A stretch of 64,000 bases of DNA from Myxococcota bacterium (GTDB lineage: Bacteria; Myxococcota; UBA727; JAHDBA01): NCBI GenBank assembly GCA_020630615.1, contig JAHDBA010000001.1:14838-78837 (forward strand), in the 5' to 3' direction. Every line of letters starts with the position of its first letter. Positions within the stretch are counted from its first letter, which is position 1. The position numbers were made by a program, and so were the translations under genes. Under the pieces are notes generated by a model that saw only the letters and a list, made by a program, of their open reading frames with translations, was not told the DNA's origin and did no database searches. Of the stretch, positions 1 to 8,433 are shown piece after piece.

Positions 1-1
1 A

Positions 2-736
2 AAATCAAAAAAAATAACAGTACTGGATAACCGTATAACTATTGCGTCAGATGACTACATCTCGCTTACCGATATGTTGAAATCGAAAGATGGTGATTTC
101 TTTATTTCAGATTGGCTTAGAAATAGGAATACGCTTGAGTATGTTGGTATCTGGGAGAAGATACATAACCCTGATTTTAATTGTGGCGAATTCGCCCTAA
201 TTAAGGGTCAAGCAGGCCTAAATAGCTATAAAATAAGCGTGAAAGAGTGGGTTTTAAAGACCAACGCGATTGGTTTAAGGTCAAAGGCCGGGCGTTATGG
301 CGGCACCTATGCCCATAAAGATATTGCCTTTGAGTTTGGCATGTGGATTAGCGCTGAGTTCAAAATATATCTGATTAAAGAATTTCAACGCTTAAAAGAT
401 CTTGAATTGGATCAAGCCGACTGGGACGCTAAGAGGCAGCTTACAAAGATCAATTACCGTATTCATACCGAAGCCATTAAAGACAACTTGATACCGCCCC
501 ATCTTTCTAAGCAGCAAATCAGCTTTGTTTACGCAAGTGAAGCAGATGTACTCAATGTAGCTTTGTTTGGTCAAAGAGCTCAAGAATGGCGAGAGAGTCT
601 GTCGGCGGATTCTGATGCCAAGAAAAAAGGTAATATGAGAGACTATGCAAACGTCAGCCAGCTGGTTTGTCTCGCTAATCTTGAAAGCCTGAATGCCGTC
701 TTCATTGACGAGGGTATACGCAAAGTGAGAGAGTAA
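2..736 (+). CDS. KilA-N domain protein, 5' end outside window, frameshifted 3' end
   Basis: The frame is open from base 2, so the start codon lies left of the window; an internal ATG at 74 is not the natural start. The visible part has the KilA-N pattern (ISLTDML, then a WLRNRNT segment, LIKGQAG, a GRYGGTYAHKDIAFEFGMWIS core and an EFQRLK helix). KilA-N domains are DNA-binding modules found in phages and in bacterial type I restriction loci, often between hsdM and hsdS, which fits the hsdS gene just downstream. The frame stops at 734-736, but the reading frame shifted by one base continues from about 724 to 829-831 with family-like sequence (VKKLNEIAIHQMRILV), so one base seems to be lost near the CAAAGTG at 721-727. 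It may be inactive or a sequencing error. Confidence 0.8.
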   Translation, partial: KSKKITVLDNRITIASDDYISLTDMLKSKDGDFFISDWLRNRNTLEYVGIWEKIHNPDFNCGEFALIKGQAGLNSYKISVKEWVLKTNAIGLRSKAGRYGGTYAHKDIAFEFGMWISAEFKIYLIKEFQRLKDLELDQADWDAKRQLTKINYRIHTEAIKDNLIPPHLSKQQISFVYASEADVLNVALFGQRAQEWRESLSADSDAKKKGNMRDYANVSQLVCLANLESLNAVFIDEGIRKVRE

Positions 737-886
737 AGAAATTAAATGAAATTGCCATTCACCAAATGCGCATACTGGTCAGCAACCCTTCTGTTAAGAG
801 ACTAGAAACCAACAAGAGAGATGAGTCATGATTCGATGTGAACAACTTAAAGGGTTTTGCGATGAGTTAAGGATCGAGGTGGCGTT

Positions 887-2050
887 TTGAGTGGGAAAGT
901 TCCAGCGCTTAGATTTCCAAGATATCAAAATGCGGCGCAGCCTTCAAAGCTTGGAAACGAGGCAAAGATTGAGACCGGCAATCTTGACGCTAATGCTATG
1001 GTATCAAATGGCCGATTCCGTTTTTATACTTGTGCTCGTGACTACTTTCACATTGATAGTTTTGCTTGGGATACAGAGGCTCTACTTATATCGGGTAACG
1101 GAGCGAACGTAGGGTACATCCATTATTATGTCGGGAAATTTAACGCGTATCAGCGAACTTATGTACTTACAAATTTCGGACTTTATGCAAAATGGCTTAA
1201 GTTCCAGCTCGAAAAAGGTCTGAGGCGGCGGCTCTATTCTGAAGTAAAAGAGGGCAATACTCCCTACATTGTTAAGTCAACCTTGTCCGAATATCCGCTT
1301 AAGGTGCCTGCTCTCCCCGAACAAAAAAAAATCGCCGACTTCCTCACCACGGTCGACAAACGCATTGAGCTTTTGAAGAAGAAGAAGGCGAAACTTGAGG
1401 AATATAAGAAGGGGCTTTTGCAGAAGCTTTTCCCCAAGGTTGGGGAGAGTGTGCCGGAGTTGAGGTTTGAGGGGTTTGAGGGAAAGTGGAAATCTTTAAG
1501 ATTAGAAGAATTATGTACTTTTAGATCAGGTAAAACGCCTACAATAAAAAAAGAGGACTTTTGGCATGGTGACATACCTTGGTTTAGTGGTGAAAGTATG
1601 ACGAGCAAGTATTTAACCGTATCTCGACGGAAGATTACAAAAAAAGCAATGCTCTCTGGCGCACCACATTGCGATGATAATCATCTTTTAATTTTAGTTC
1701 GTGGAAACATTCGCAAACAAATCCCTATTGGGTTGCCCATGCTTATCTCTTCATTTAATCAAGATCTGAAATGCCTATTATGTGAAAAGATTGATAGAGA
1801 ATTCCTATATTATACTTTGCAAAGTGTGAATCACTTCCTCGTGAGCAAAACAACCCTAAGTTCACTGGGCATTGGTAAGTTGGATACACCTGTATTAAGA
1901 AGAATAATTATGCAAATACCTATATTGAACGAACGGAATTTAATTTCAGATTTTTTGCAAATGATTGATCATCAACACACATTATTAACAGAACAACTAA
2001 AAATAATTCAAAAATGGAAAAAAGGTCTTTTGCAGAGGATGTTTGTGTGA
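887..2050 (+). CDS. hsdS: Type I restriction-modification specificity subunit HsdS
   Basis: Sequence-recognition subunit of a type I restriction-modification enzyme; it pairs with HsdM and HsdR to choose the bipartite DNA target. The 387 residues show the classical two-part layout: target recognition domain 1 (about residues 15-140), a conserved helical spacer (about 145-185, with PEQKKIADFL and a Lys-rich coiled coil ending KGLLQKLF), domain 2 (about 200-345, opening with LRLEELCTFRSGKTP) and a second spacer ending KGLLQRMFV. The start is TTG at 887, overlapping the end of a 20-codon ORF by four bases; GTG at 891 is out of frame. hsdR lies about 2.8 kb downstream on the same strand and no hsdM is in the window, so hsdM is presumably to the left. 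Domain 1 begins a little abruptly compared with domain 2. Confidence 0.93.
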   Translation: MSGKVPALRFPRYQNAAQPSKLGNEAKIETGNLDANAMVSNGRFRFYTCARDYFHIDSFAWDTEALLISGNGANVGYIHYYVGKFNAYQRTYVLTNFGLYAKWLKFQLEKGLRRRLYSEVKEGNTPYIVKSTLSEYPLKVPALPEQKKIADFLTTVDKRIELLKKKKAKLEEYKKGLLQKLFPKVGESVPELRFEGFEGKWKSLRLEELCTFRSGKTPTIKKEDFWHGDIPWFSGESMTSKYLTVSRRKITKKAMLSGAPHCDDNHLLILVRGNIRKQIPIGLPMLISSFNQDLKCLLCEKIDREFLYYTLQSVNHFLVSKTTLSSLGIGKLDTPVLRRIIMQIPILNERNLISDFLQMIDHQHTLLTEQLKIIQKWKKGLLQRMFV

Positions 2051-2502
2051 TTTTTTGGGATGACCCATTATTTTGGGGACGGCTTAGTGTATTCGTTGCT
2101 TGTTTGGTTCTATTTGTGTCGATCGCGAAAATTTTCTCAGACTGGCTACAAAATCGAGAGCTTCGAAATAGCGCTCTCTTACGATTCAAGTTGGTTCGTG
2201 TCCCATATGGCCGACTGCGTTGTCTCGCTGTTACAAATATGGGCCCAAACGCGGCCAAAGCTTGCTCTTTGAAGGTATTGCATGGCGCTCATCTTTTCCC
2301 AAAAAAAAGACTTCCTCAATGTGAGACATTTGACCTTGCGCCCAACCAAACAATTGAGGTCCCTTTCATTGACCACAATCACCAGCGAAAAAGAATCGTT
2401 GAGTATAATATTGATCTCCTAGAAATTGAGATCGCGTTCGAAGATGGCAACGGACGGAGTACCGCCCCGTTCGCATATCAAATCCATGACTATGGTATTT
2501 AA
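2047..2502 (+). CDS. Small single-pass membrane protein coupled to hsdS
   Basis: No family recognised. I chose GTG 2047 because it overlaps the hsdS stop by three bases (GTGA) and has AGAGGA at 2034-2039 at good spacing; ATG 2014, inside hsdS, has no ribosome site. The product (about 151 residues) has an N-terminal hydrophobic helix (GRLSVFVACLVLFVSIA, roughly residues 10-30), a short basic linker and a roughly 115-residue soluble part with alternating hydrophobic strands that looks beta-rich. Coupling to hsdS suggests synthesis with the restriction system, but a role there is inference. It is not a known hsd subunit. Confidence 0.65.
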   Translation: MIFWDDPLFWGRLSVFVACLVLFVSIAKIFSDWLQNRELRNSALLRFKLVRVPYGRLRCLAVTNMGPNAAKACSLKVLHGAHLFPKKRLPQCETFDLAPNQTIEVPFIDHNHQRKRIVEYNIDLLEIEIAFEDGNGRSTAPFAYQIHDYGI

Positions 2503-2560
2503 CGGCAAGAAACACCAATCGTTTTCCAGGTTGTCCGATGCGTCGAGCGAGAAACTGGAC

Positions 2561-3208
2561 TTATTTCAGAGAATCTAGAATCCGAAAACATCGACTTGTC
2601 GGCCTCAGTTCGCGAGAGGCCCGACCCTCACTTCTAACTTCCAATAACTCACTTCGCAGTAATTCTAAAACGAGTTCTTCAATGGCCTGTTCCTTTCGGA
2701 CGTCACGGCGAGAAGCTGTTCGATACGCGTGTTTGCCAACCTGTAGGGTTCGTTCTTCAAAGTCCCAGTTTTCGATAACATATTGCTCCGGTGATATGTT
2801 TAGAACTCTTAAAAAGTCCCAGGCCTCGTTTGAAAGGCACTTGTTATTGTTTTCATTTGCTGTCGACTCAATTTCACTTCGCGCCTTTTGTTCGGCACTC
2901 TCTTTCCATTCCAAGAGCATTTCCGTTGGATAGCGGCCCGGTTCATGATCAATGAGTTTGTGGCAATTCCTACACAACCATATCCCATTCTCTGTTTCAC
3001 CAATTTTTTCGAAGCCCGCTTCGTACCGTGGGCCATTTTTCGAGTTTGAGCGAATATGTGCAGCCTCTCCGATCGTGACAGATTTAGATGAGTCATCATG
3101 TGGGCCGGTAGTCTGGCGTGTGCACTGTGGTGATGAACATCGACCCCCGACTCGATCGCGAAGAGTCTGCTTCGCCTTCTCCGTAAAATCACCGTCCCGT
3201 CTAGCCAT
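2561..3208 (-). CDS. HNH endonuclease domain protein
   Basis: The start ATG at 3208 is supported by AAAGGAGAAC immediately upstream; an upstream in-frame ATG at 3241 lacks a ribosome site. The first 110 residues carry a treble-clef HNH nuclease: a Cys pair (CSSPQC), EAAHIRS with the catalytic-type His, a polar loop, and NGIWLCRNCHKLID with the second Cys pair and terminal His. The C-terminal half (about residues 115-215) is unassigned and helical in appearance. It sits convergent to the hsdS-linked membrane gene, inside the interrupted type I locus. HNH proteins of this size next to restriction systems are usually DNA-cleaving defence proteins; the specific target here is unknown. Confidence 0.85.
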   Translation of the reverse strand: MARRDGDFTEKAKQTLRDRVGGRCSSPQCTRQTTGPHDDSSKSVTIGEAAHIRSNSKNGPRYEAGFEKIGETENGIWLCRNCHKLIDHEPGRYPTEMLLEWKESAEQKARSEIESTANENNNKCLSNEAWDFLRVLNISPEQYVIENWDFEERTLQVGKHAYRTASRRDVRKEQAIEELVLELLRSELLEVRSEGRASRELRPTSRCFRILDSLK

Positions 3209-3678
3209 TTGTTCTCCTTTAAGCGACGTAGAATGCTGCAATCCGAGCCTTTAGACACTGTTATTACCAAATATAGGCGACCAGTCGAAAGATCGTTCAA
3301 ATTTCTTTGGAGCAACTACTCACATGACCGATTACTGGCGTCGAACAACTGTGCTTTGGAAGAAGATCCTTTATAAGCACCCGCAACGTCGATATGAACG
3401 CTTAAGTCTGCGTAATGGTGTATTTCCAACAGTTTTAGTGTTATGTGGGCTTGAGCTCATTTAATATCACCCCAAAACCAAACACATCCTTCTCGAAAGT
3501 ACCGCCGCAACCTGCACCAGCGTCTCCGAACAGATATCGCCCCCGATTTCTGAGAAGAGTCTTTTCGCAAAGGCTTAAAGCCCGTCGATAAATGTCGCGC
3601 CGATGCCCGAGCGTTCGAGACACCTGCCAACGTACCGCATGAAGCAAACTACGACGCAAAGCCTCGATTGGCTCGAAA
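3209..3678. other. Gene-poor stretch between HNH gene and hicB fragment
   Basis: Apart from the ribosome site and putative promoter area of the HNH gene, I see no convincing gene here. An 84-codon open frame on the minus strand (3441-3695) starts inside the hicB-like fragment in a different frame and has no recognisable protein pattern, so I treat the stretch as non-coding or decayed DNA. Confidence 0.5.
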
Positions 3679-3788
3679 CTAAATCCTACTCTCAATAAAC
3701 TTATTCATACTCACACCACGCCGCGCAGCTTTGATTGCGGAACGCTTGAATTTTTTGGTGAAAGTTGAAGCTGTAACGTATGACTAAA
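3679..3788 (-). pseudogene. Decayed 3' end of a hicB antitoxin gene
   Basis: On the minus strand about 34 codons read as the C-terminal ribbon-helix-helix part of a HicB antitoxin, including KAARRGVSMNKFIESRI and a TAG stop at 3679-3681. The copy matches the intact hicB 450 bases to the right: bases 3681-3724 are nearly identical to 4131-4174, with increasing divergence to about 3776. The frame is closed upstream by a TAG and no start or N-terminal domain remains. It is best explained as a partial duplication or relic of a second HicAB module. Confidence 0.75.
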
Positions 3789-3814
3789 CTCTGTCATAAG
3801 TACCGAGCCTTTTA

Positions 3815-4033
3815 CTATTTAAGGATATCGACCAAAGGATCGTTCACAAAATATACACGGCGTCCGTCTCGTATTTTTCGAAGCAAACCAAGCGTGACGA
3901 TAGCCTCTAAAATTCGCGAGGCCTTTAAGCGATTAACTTGAAGATCGCGCTGCACATATTCAATGGTCGTGTACGGGTGTGTGGACAGTTGTGTGAGTGG
4001 TTTAATGTATAAAAATAGTCCATTTTTGAACAT
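3815..4033 (-). CDS. Fic-like C-terminal winged-helix fragment
   Basis: A 72-residue ORF resembling the extreme C-terminal winged-helix segment of Fic-family proteins: a helix (PLTQL), a recognition-like stretch (VQRDLQVNRLKASRILEAI), then LGLLRKIRDGRRVYFVNDPLVDIL, the beta-wing and final helix. The Fic core motif (HxFxDGNGR) is nowhere on this strand nearby, so it is either a relic of a Fic gene or a small stand-alone winged-helix regulator. It lies between two hicB sequences, in a stretch rich in toxin-antitoxin debris. Confidence 0.45.
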   Translation of the reverse strand: MFKNGLFLYIKPLTQLSTHPYTTIEYVQRDLQVNRLKASRILEAIVTLGLLRKIRDGRRVYFVNDPLVDILK

Positions 4034-4128
4034 ATAATCTCTGTTTTGCTCAAAAAAGTGCGTTTTCTGAACATAAAGGCTTTATATCATCGTCCAACTC
4101 CGCATTAAAATCGGCATTCGACAATATG

Positions 4129-4452
4129 TTAAATCCGACTCTCAATAAACTTATTCATACTCACACCACGCCGGGCAGCTTCGATTGCCGCACGCTTGTG
4201 TTTCTCTGGCGAGAGTCGAAGCCGCACATCACCGCTATAATCCCGAAGCCGCAAAGGCACTGGCGCTTCAACCCCATCGTTCGCCAAATCTTGCAAGACA
4301 TCTTCAATCAACTTCATAATACCTTGCAAGGCACGGACTTCGCTTTTGTCCAAGTGACTTAATAATGGGAATTCTAAGCAACGCCCGACAAACTCTTCGT
4401 CGTCTTCGCTCCAAATCAACTCGAAAGTATAGTCTTTTGTTTTAATCGCCAT
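4129..4452 (-). CDS. hicB: HicB family antitoxin
   Basis: Antitoxin of a type II toxin-antitoxin pair; it neutralises HicA and normally represses the operon. The 107 residues show a HicB partial RNase-H-like fold at the N terminus (YTFELIWSEDDEEFVGRCLEFP) and a C-terminal ribbon-helix-helix DNA-binding part (LRLSPEKHKRAAIEAARRG, then SMNKFIESRI). The start overlaps the end of hicA by 11 bases, the usual toxin-first order. The 3' end is duplicated as a relic 450 bases away. Its likely operator is the inverted repeat at 4709-4724 upstream of hicA. Confidence 0.9.
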   Translation of the reverse strand: MAIKTKDYTFELIWSEDDEEFVGRCLEFPLLSHLDKSEVRALQGIMKLIEDVLQDLANDGVEAPVPLRLRDYSGDVRLRLSPEKHKRAAIEAARRGVSMNKFIESRI

Positions 4453-4699
4453 TACCTTCTCCTAACTCCAACTTTTCAATCGCTTTACGCACTTGTTTCA
4501 CTTGATAACGCTTGGCCTTTCCACCCGTACTTTGAATATTCACCAAAGGCTCGCCGCTCCAAGGCACTCTAAAGTAATGGTGACTGCCCCGTATTCTGGG
4601 TTCACCGAAATAGTGAGTGCAAACATCCAAAAGCTCTTGAAAAGTAATATCTCCCGAGCTTTTACACACTTTTTGTATTTTTTTATCAATCTTACTCAC
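4442..4699 (-). CDS. hicA: HicA family toxin
   Basis: Small mRNA-interferase-type toxin (85 residues) with the dsRBD-like HicA fold: an N-terminal helix, then RIRGSHHYFRVP carrying the catalytic-type His after Gly-Ser, and a C-terminal VKQVRKAIEKLEL helix. It is a little longer than minimal HicA proteins. The start is GTG at 4699, about ten bases from the palindrome at 4709-4724, so transcription probably starts close to or inside the operator. All key residues are present, so the toxin appears functional. Confidence 0.9.
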   Translation of the reverse strand: MSKIDKKIQKVCKSSGDITFQELLDVCTHYFGEPRIRGSHHYFRVPWSGEPLVNIQSTGGKAKRYQVKQVRKAIEKLELGEGNGD

Positions 4700-4708
4700 A
4701 CCTTAAGA

Positions 4709-4724
4709 GTGTCACATATGACAC
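4709..4724. promoter_or_regulatory. Inverted repeat upstream of hicAB, probable HicB operator
   Basis: GTGTCA-CATA-TGACAC is a perfect 6-base inverted repeat with a 4-base spacer, ending ten bases upstream of the hicA start on the minus strand. Autorepression by the ribbon-helix-helix domain of HicB through such repeats is known for the family; binding here is inferred. Confidence 0.55.
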
Positions 4725-4847
4725 CGTGTCGCAACTCTGAAAAAGGGTTCTAATTGTTTGGTTCTTTAACGTGTAAAAATCGTAAAAAAAACAAGATGAT
4801 ACATTTTCAGACAGAAATTTTGGGTTGTAGATTCTTAATACAAGTCT

Positions 4848-7787
4848 GTGCAAACCTTAAGTGTGACTTCTGAAAAACAAATTCAAGATGCTTTGCTCAA
4901 ACAGTTAGCAGCCATGGGTTATGAAATTCTCAGCCATAAAGATGAGAACTTTTTAGAAGAGAATTGGCGGGTTCAAACCCGTAAACGTTTTGACTTTGAA
5001 ATACCCGAGCGCGAACTTGATGACGCGCGCGCACGCATGTCAAAGGCAGGCGCGATTGCCCACGCCCTTCATTTGCGTAACGAAAATCTACGTTTGAATG
5101 TCGCGAATCAACTCCCGATTGATGAGATGTATATCAACCGTAGTGATATCTCAAAGAATACATTTCAAGCGATTGAAGAAGTGACTTTGAAAAGAGCACT
5201 GGGTATTAATGATGATATCAATAAAAATCGCTACGATGTGGTGCTCTTAATTAACGGCATACCCGTCGTTTTGATTGAACTCAAGCGGCCAGGTGTTGAA
5301 GTTCAAAATGCATTCAATCAACTTCGCAGTTACCATGAAAATACACTTTATAAGAACGAAGGGCTGATGGGTTTCACTCAGCTTTTGGTGGGTAGCAACC
5401 AGCACCTGACGCGTTACATGCCGACACCCAATCAGTCGACAAGTGTTCGCATTGATAGTGCGATGCGTTGGCGCGAGGTTGACAACACACGTGTTGATGA
5501 TTTGAGTGACTTTGCTGATGCGCTCTTTGAGCCTACGAAATTAGTGCATTATTTATTTAGCTCGATGCTAATACCGACGGTCACGCAAGATGATTCTGGG
5601 CAGAAAAAAGAACGAAGCCTCTTTGCGTTACGCGCTTATCAAAAACATGCCGTCGATGCTTTGGTTGAGAAAGCAAAAAGCCATGAGGGCAATGCCTATG
5701 TATGGCACACGACGGGCTCAGGTAAGACTCTGACGTCTTTTAAGGCTTCTCAAGAGATTGCGCGCCTTAAAAATGACAAAGGTGACCCTTTAATCAAAAA
5801 AGTTATCTTTTGCGTCGATCGCAAAGATCTCAACACACAAACTCTTGAAGAGTACAAAGCCTTTAATGGGCAGTCAGACCAAGGCGAAAGCATTGGCGAC
5901 ATTATTGGCACCAGCAACTCAAAGCGTCTCGTTGAAAAGTTGAATGACGAAGCTGCGTTGGGGAACATCGTCGTAACCACGATTCAAAAGCTGAACAATG
6001 CTCTGAAAACTTCGCAGAGTCAACTGAAGCATTTACGCGATGAGCGTTTGGTTTTCATTTTTGATGAATGCCATCGCTCGCAATTTGGTGAAGCCCATCA
6101 AGAAATTGTGAAGTTCTTTCGTGAAGCACAGATGTTTGGCTTTACCGGTACACCTATTTTCGGTGCGAATGCCGTAAAAGGCCATGTTGGTGCAATCGAA
6201 AGCGCTGATGGTGTGAATCAAGAAACGCTGAAGATCAAAAAGATGACGCGTGACCTTTTTGGTGATTGTGTTCACAAATACCAGATTACTGATGCCATTG
6301 CCGATGGCTCTGTATTACCTTTTAATATTGACTATTTCGGGCGCTATCAAATACGCGATGAAAGTTCGAAAGAGCTCGACCTTGAAGTGAATGCGATTGA
6401 ACGCAAAGAAATCATGGAGTCACCAGAGCGTATACGCAAAATCGCTGAGCATATTCATGAAAATTTTGATACTTATACTCAAAACCGCAATTTCGGCGCA
6501 ATATTATGTACGAATAGCATTAAAGCATTGCGCCTTTATATGAGTGCCTTTCAAGAGTTGAATCAAAAGAGTGAAAACCCGATAACACTGGCCACGATAT
6601 TTAATTACGCGCCACATGAAGCATCAGATGGTGAAGAGAACGATCGAAATGCGCTCGCTCAATATATTGAAGACTATTCACAGACGTACAAGACCAATCA
6701 TTCGCTTCGTAGTTTTGGTGCCTATTTCGCAGATATTCAACGACGCGTGAAACGCCAGAATGTTGAAGCACCTTACGTCGACCTGCTTATTGTGGTTGAT
6801 ATGTTATTGACGGGTTTTGACGCTAAAGAAGTGAACACGCTCTTTGTCGATAAAAATCTGCGATATCATGGTCTCATTCAAGCCTATAGTCGCACGAATC
6901 GTGTACTTTCAAAATCAAGCTCTGCGAAGAAACCTCATGGTAATATTGTAGTATATCGAAACCTACGAGAGGCAACTGAAAAAGCATTAGCTCTTTTTGC
7001 TGGTGAAGAAGACTCTTCGAGTTTTTACACTCTCAAACTTAGTGAGCTTCTTAAAATATTGCAGTCACATCTCAGCGAAGTACAGCAGATTGCCCCTACA
7101 GCAGATGATGTTCGTGACATTCAAAGCGAAGAAAATATTAAAGCTTTTGTGATGGCGATGCGGCATGTCAAGCGAGCGCTTGCAAATGCAAAAGCCTACC
7201 CAGAGTTCTCTTGGGGTACATTGTCGTGCGATGAGCAAGAGTACATTCATTATTTAAGTCACTATAAAGAGCTTGCACGTAAGACTGCGAGCGACAAACG
7301 TTCGGTTCTACATCTCGTTGACTTTGAGCTTGAGCAGCAAGGTGAAAGTGTGTTGGTCAATTTTGATTTTCTGACTGCGCTTGTCGAAGAATATGGCGAT
7401 CAAAGTATTGAAGTGGTACAAGGCGCTGTGCAAAAGCTGGTAGACCAAGATGAAAGGTTTCATCTAGTTCGAGACCTGATTGAGAGTTTCATTTCACAGC
7501 AGTCATGCGAGATGAGTTTTGTGAATTATGCTCGCGCTAATTTTGATTTAGAGCTCGAAGACCTTGCAAAGCGTTTTAATATACCGGTGGCTAAGCTTGC
7601 CCAGCGTCTCAAGCGAGACATCGAAAAAGATACACTGTCAAGTGCGCCAGCTCTTGATGGGCTGCGTGAGAATGTCAGTGAAAGTTTTCTCGAGCGGCGA
7701 AAGCGATATGAAGAACTCGAACTTGGCTATAAGACCTTGAGAGATCGTCAGGCATTGGTGTTATCGGCTTCGCTAAATGTTGAGTAA
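4848..7787 (+). CDS. hsdR: Type I restriction endonuclease subunit R HsdR
   Basis: Motor and nuclease subunit of the type I restriction enzyme: ATP-driven DNA translocation followed by cleavage. The 979 residues show, in order, a PD-(D/E)xK nuclease (about residues 1-200; NRYDVVLLINGIPVVLIELK gives the Asp and Glu-x-Lys), helicase motif I (WHTTGSGKTLTS near 287), motif II (DECHRSQFG at 406), motif III (GFTGTPIF), the second RecA-like lobe (VDMLLTGFDAKEVN, then YSRTNRVL) and a helical C-terminal region. The start is GTG 4848; a second GTG at 4863 is possible. It is separated from hsdS by the HNH and HicAB insertion but kept on the same strand. Confidence 0.95.
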   Translation: MQTLSVTSEKQIQDALLKQLAAMGYEILSHKDENFLEENWRVQTRKRFDFEIPERELDDARARMSKAGAIAHALHLRNENLRLNVANQLPIDEMYINRSDISKNTFQAIEEVTLKRALGINDDINKNRYDVVLLINGIPVVLIELKRPGVEVQNAFNQLRSYHENTLYKNEGLMGFTQLLVGSNQHLTRYMPTPNQSTSVRIDSAMRWREVDNTRVDDLSDFADALFEPTKLVHYLFSSMLIPTVTQDDSGQKKERSLFALRAYQKHAVDALVEKAKSHEGNAYVWHTTGSGKTLTSFKASQEIARLKNDKGDPLIKKVIFCVDRKDLNTQTLEEYKAFNGQSDQGESIGDIIGTSNSKRLVEKLNDEAALGNIVVTTIQKLNNALKTSQSQLKHLRDERLVFIFDECHRSQFGEAHQEIVKFFREAQMFGFTGTPIFGANAVKGHVGAIESADGVNQETLKIKKMTRDLFGDCVHKYQITDAIADGSVLPFNIDYFGRYQIRDESSKELDLEVNAIERKEIMESPERIRKIAEHIHENFDTYTQNRNFGAILCTNSIKALRLYMSAFQELNQKSENPITLATIFNYAPHEASDGEENDRNALAQYIEDYSQTYKTNHSLRSFGAYFADIQRRVKRQNVEAPYVDLLIVVDMLLTGFDAKEVNTLFVDKNLRYHGLIQAYSRTNRVLSKSSSAKKPHGNIVVYRNLREATEKALALFAGEEDSSSFYTLKLSELLKILQSHLSEVQQIAPTADDVRDIQSEENIKAFVMAMRHVKRALANAKAYPEFSWGTLSCDEQEYIHYLSHYKELARKTASDKRSVLHLVDFELEQQGESVLVNFDFLTALVEEYGDQSIEVVQGAVQKLVDQDERFHLVRDLIESFISQQSCEMSFVNYARANFDLELEDLAKRFNIPVAKLAQRLKRDIEKDTLSSAPALDGLRENVSESFLERRKRYEELELGYKTLRDRQALVLSASLNVE

Positions 7788-7887
7788 ACACTCTACACAT
7801 TGATGGTATCGAGCGTGGCTTTGATACGAGGGAGCTCTTCAAAAGCGTTCATCGAAAAAGGCGATGATGTGAGAGCCCGTGCGTACT

Positions 7888-8169
7888 TCAATCTATAGCT
7901 TTGTCATACACCCCTTTGCGGTGCCCAATTTTGATAACGAGTACGACGACCTCGGTCTTTCTGATTTTATAAATGATTCGGTAAGACCCGATACGAAGTT
8001 TAAAATATTGCTTGAGTGTACCCCGTAAGGGCGTACCGTATTTGAGTGGGTCGCTTCTCAACTTATCTTCAATTACTTTTTTGATAATCGATCTGTCTTG
8101 ATGTGACAGACGCTTAACATCTTTCTTAACAGAAGACTTGTATCGAATCGTCCAGAGCCTGCGTGTCAT
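7888..8169 (-). CDS. RelE/ParE superfamily toxin
   Basis: A 93-residue basic protein with the RelE/ParE fold signature: WTIRYKSSVKKDVKRL at the N terminus, a helical hairpin, then PLRGTLKQYFKLRIGSYRIIY and a final strand with VIKIGHRKGVYD. Members cut ribosome-bound mRNA or poison gyrase; the GSYRIIY and IGHRKGVY motifs fit the RelE side. It follows its antitoxin by 25 bases on the same strand (antitoxin first), opposite in order to hicAB nearby. It appears intact. Confidence 0.88.
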   Translation of the reverse strand: MTRRLWTIRYKSSVKKDVKRLSHQDRSIIKKVIEDKLRSDPLKYGTPLRGTLKQYFKLRIGSYRIIYKIRKTEVVVLVIKIGHRKGVYDKAID

Positions 8170-8194
8170 AGACTATCGCGATTGAATGCAGGGA

Positions 8195-8413
8195 TTAAGA
8201 CCAGACTTCATCATGTGATATTTCATCTTGATTCTCACGTTTGTCGGCAACCTGTGCAAAGTACAAATCTTCTTCAAGTTCTAAACCCTTTTGCGCAAGT
8301 TCGAGAACGAGGGCACTAATCGAAGTAGCTTTACGATATTTGCGCAAACGCTCTAAAGTCTCATAGAAAGTATTGTCGACACTTAGATTAATTCTTTGCT
8401 TTGTTGTTGGCAT
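8195..8413 (-). CDS. Ribbon-helix-helix antitoxin partner of the RelE-like toxin
   Basis: A 72-residue acidic protein with an N-terminal ribbon-helix-helix pattern (RINLSVDNTFYETLERLRKY) and a C-terminal acidic tail (NQDEISHDEVWS) of the kind that wraps the toxin. The gene comes first in a two-gene unit with the RelE-like toxin. A strong inverted repeat at 8434-8453, 21 bases upstream of the start, is the likely autoregulatory operator. Confidence 0.82.
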   Translation of the reverse strand: MPTTKQRINLSVDNTFYETLERLRKYRKATSISALVLELAQKGLELEEDLYFAQVADKRENQDEISHDEVWS

Positions 8414-8433
8414 ACGACCTCAATAAATTTAAT

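Noticed and set aside
2-831. Prophage because of the KilA-N domain.
   Set aside because: No phage structural, integrase or lysis genes; KilA-N genes are common inside type I restriction loci.
828-890. A 20-codon ORF overlapping both the KilA-N extension and hsdS by four bases.
   Set aside because: Overlaps suggest translational coupling, but the product has no recognisable pattern and is too short to support; it may only relay ribosomes to hsdS.
3441-3695. An 84-codon minus-strand ORF.
   Set aside because: It starts out of frame inside the hicB fragment and shows no recognisable domain.
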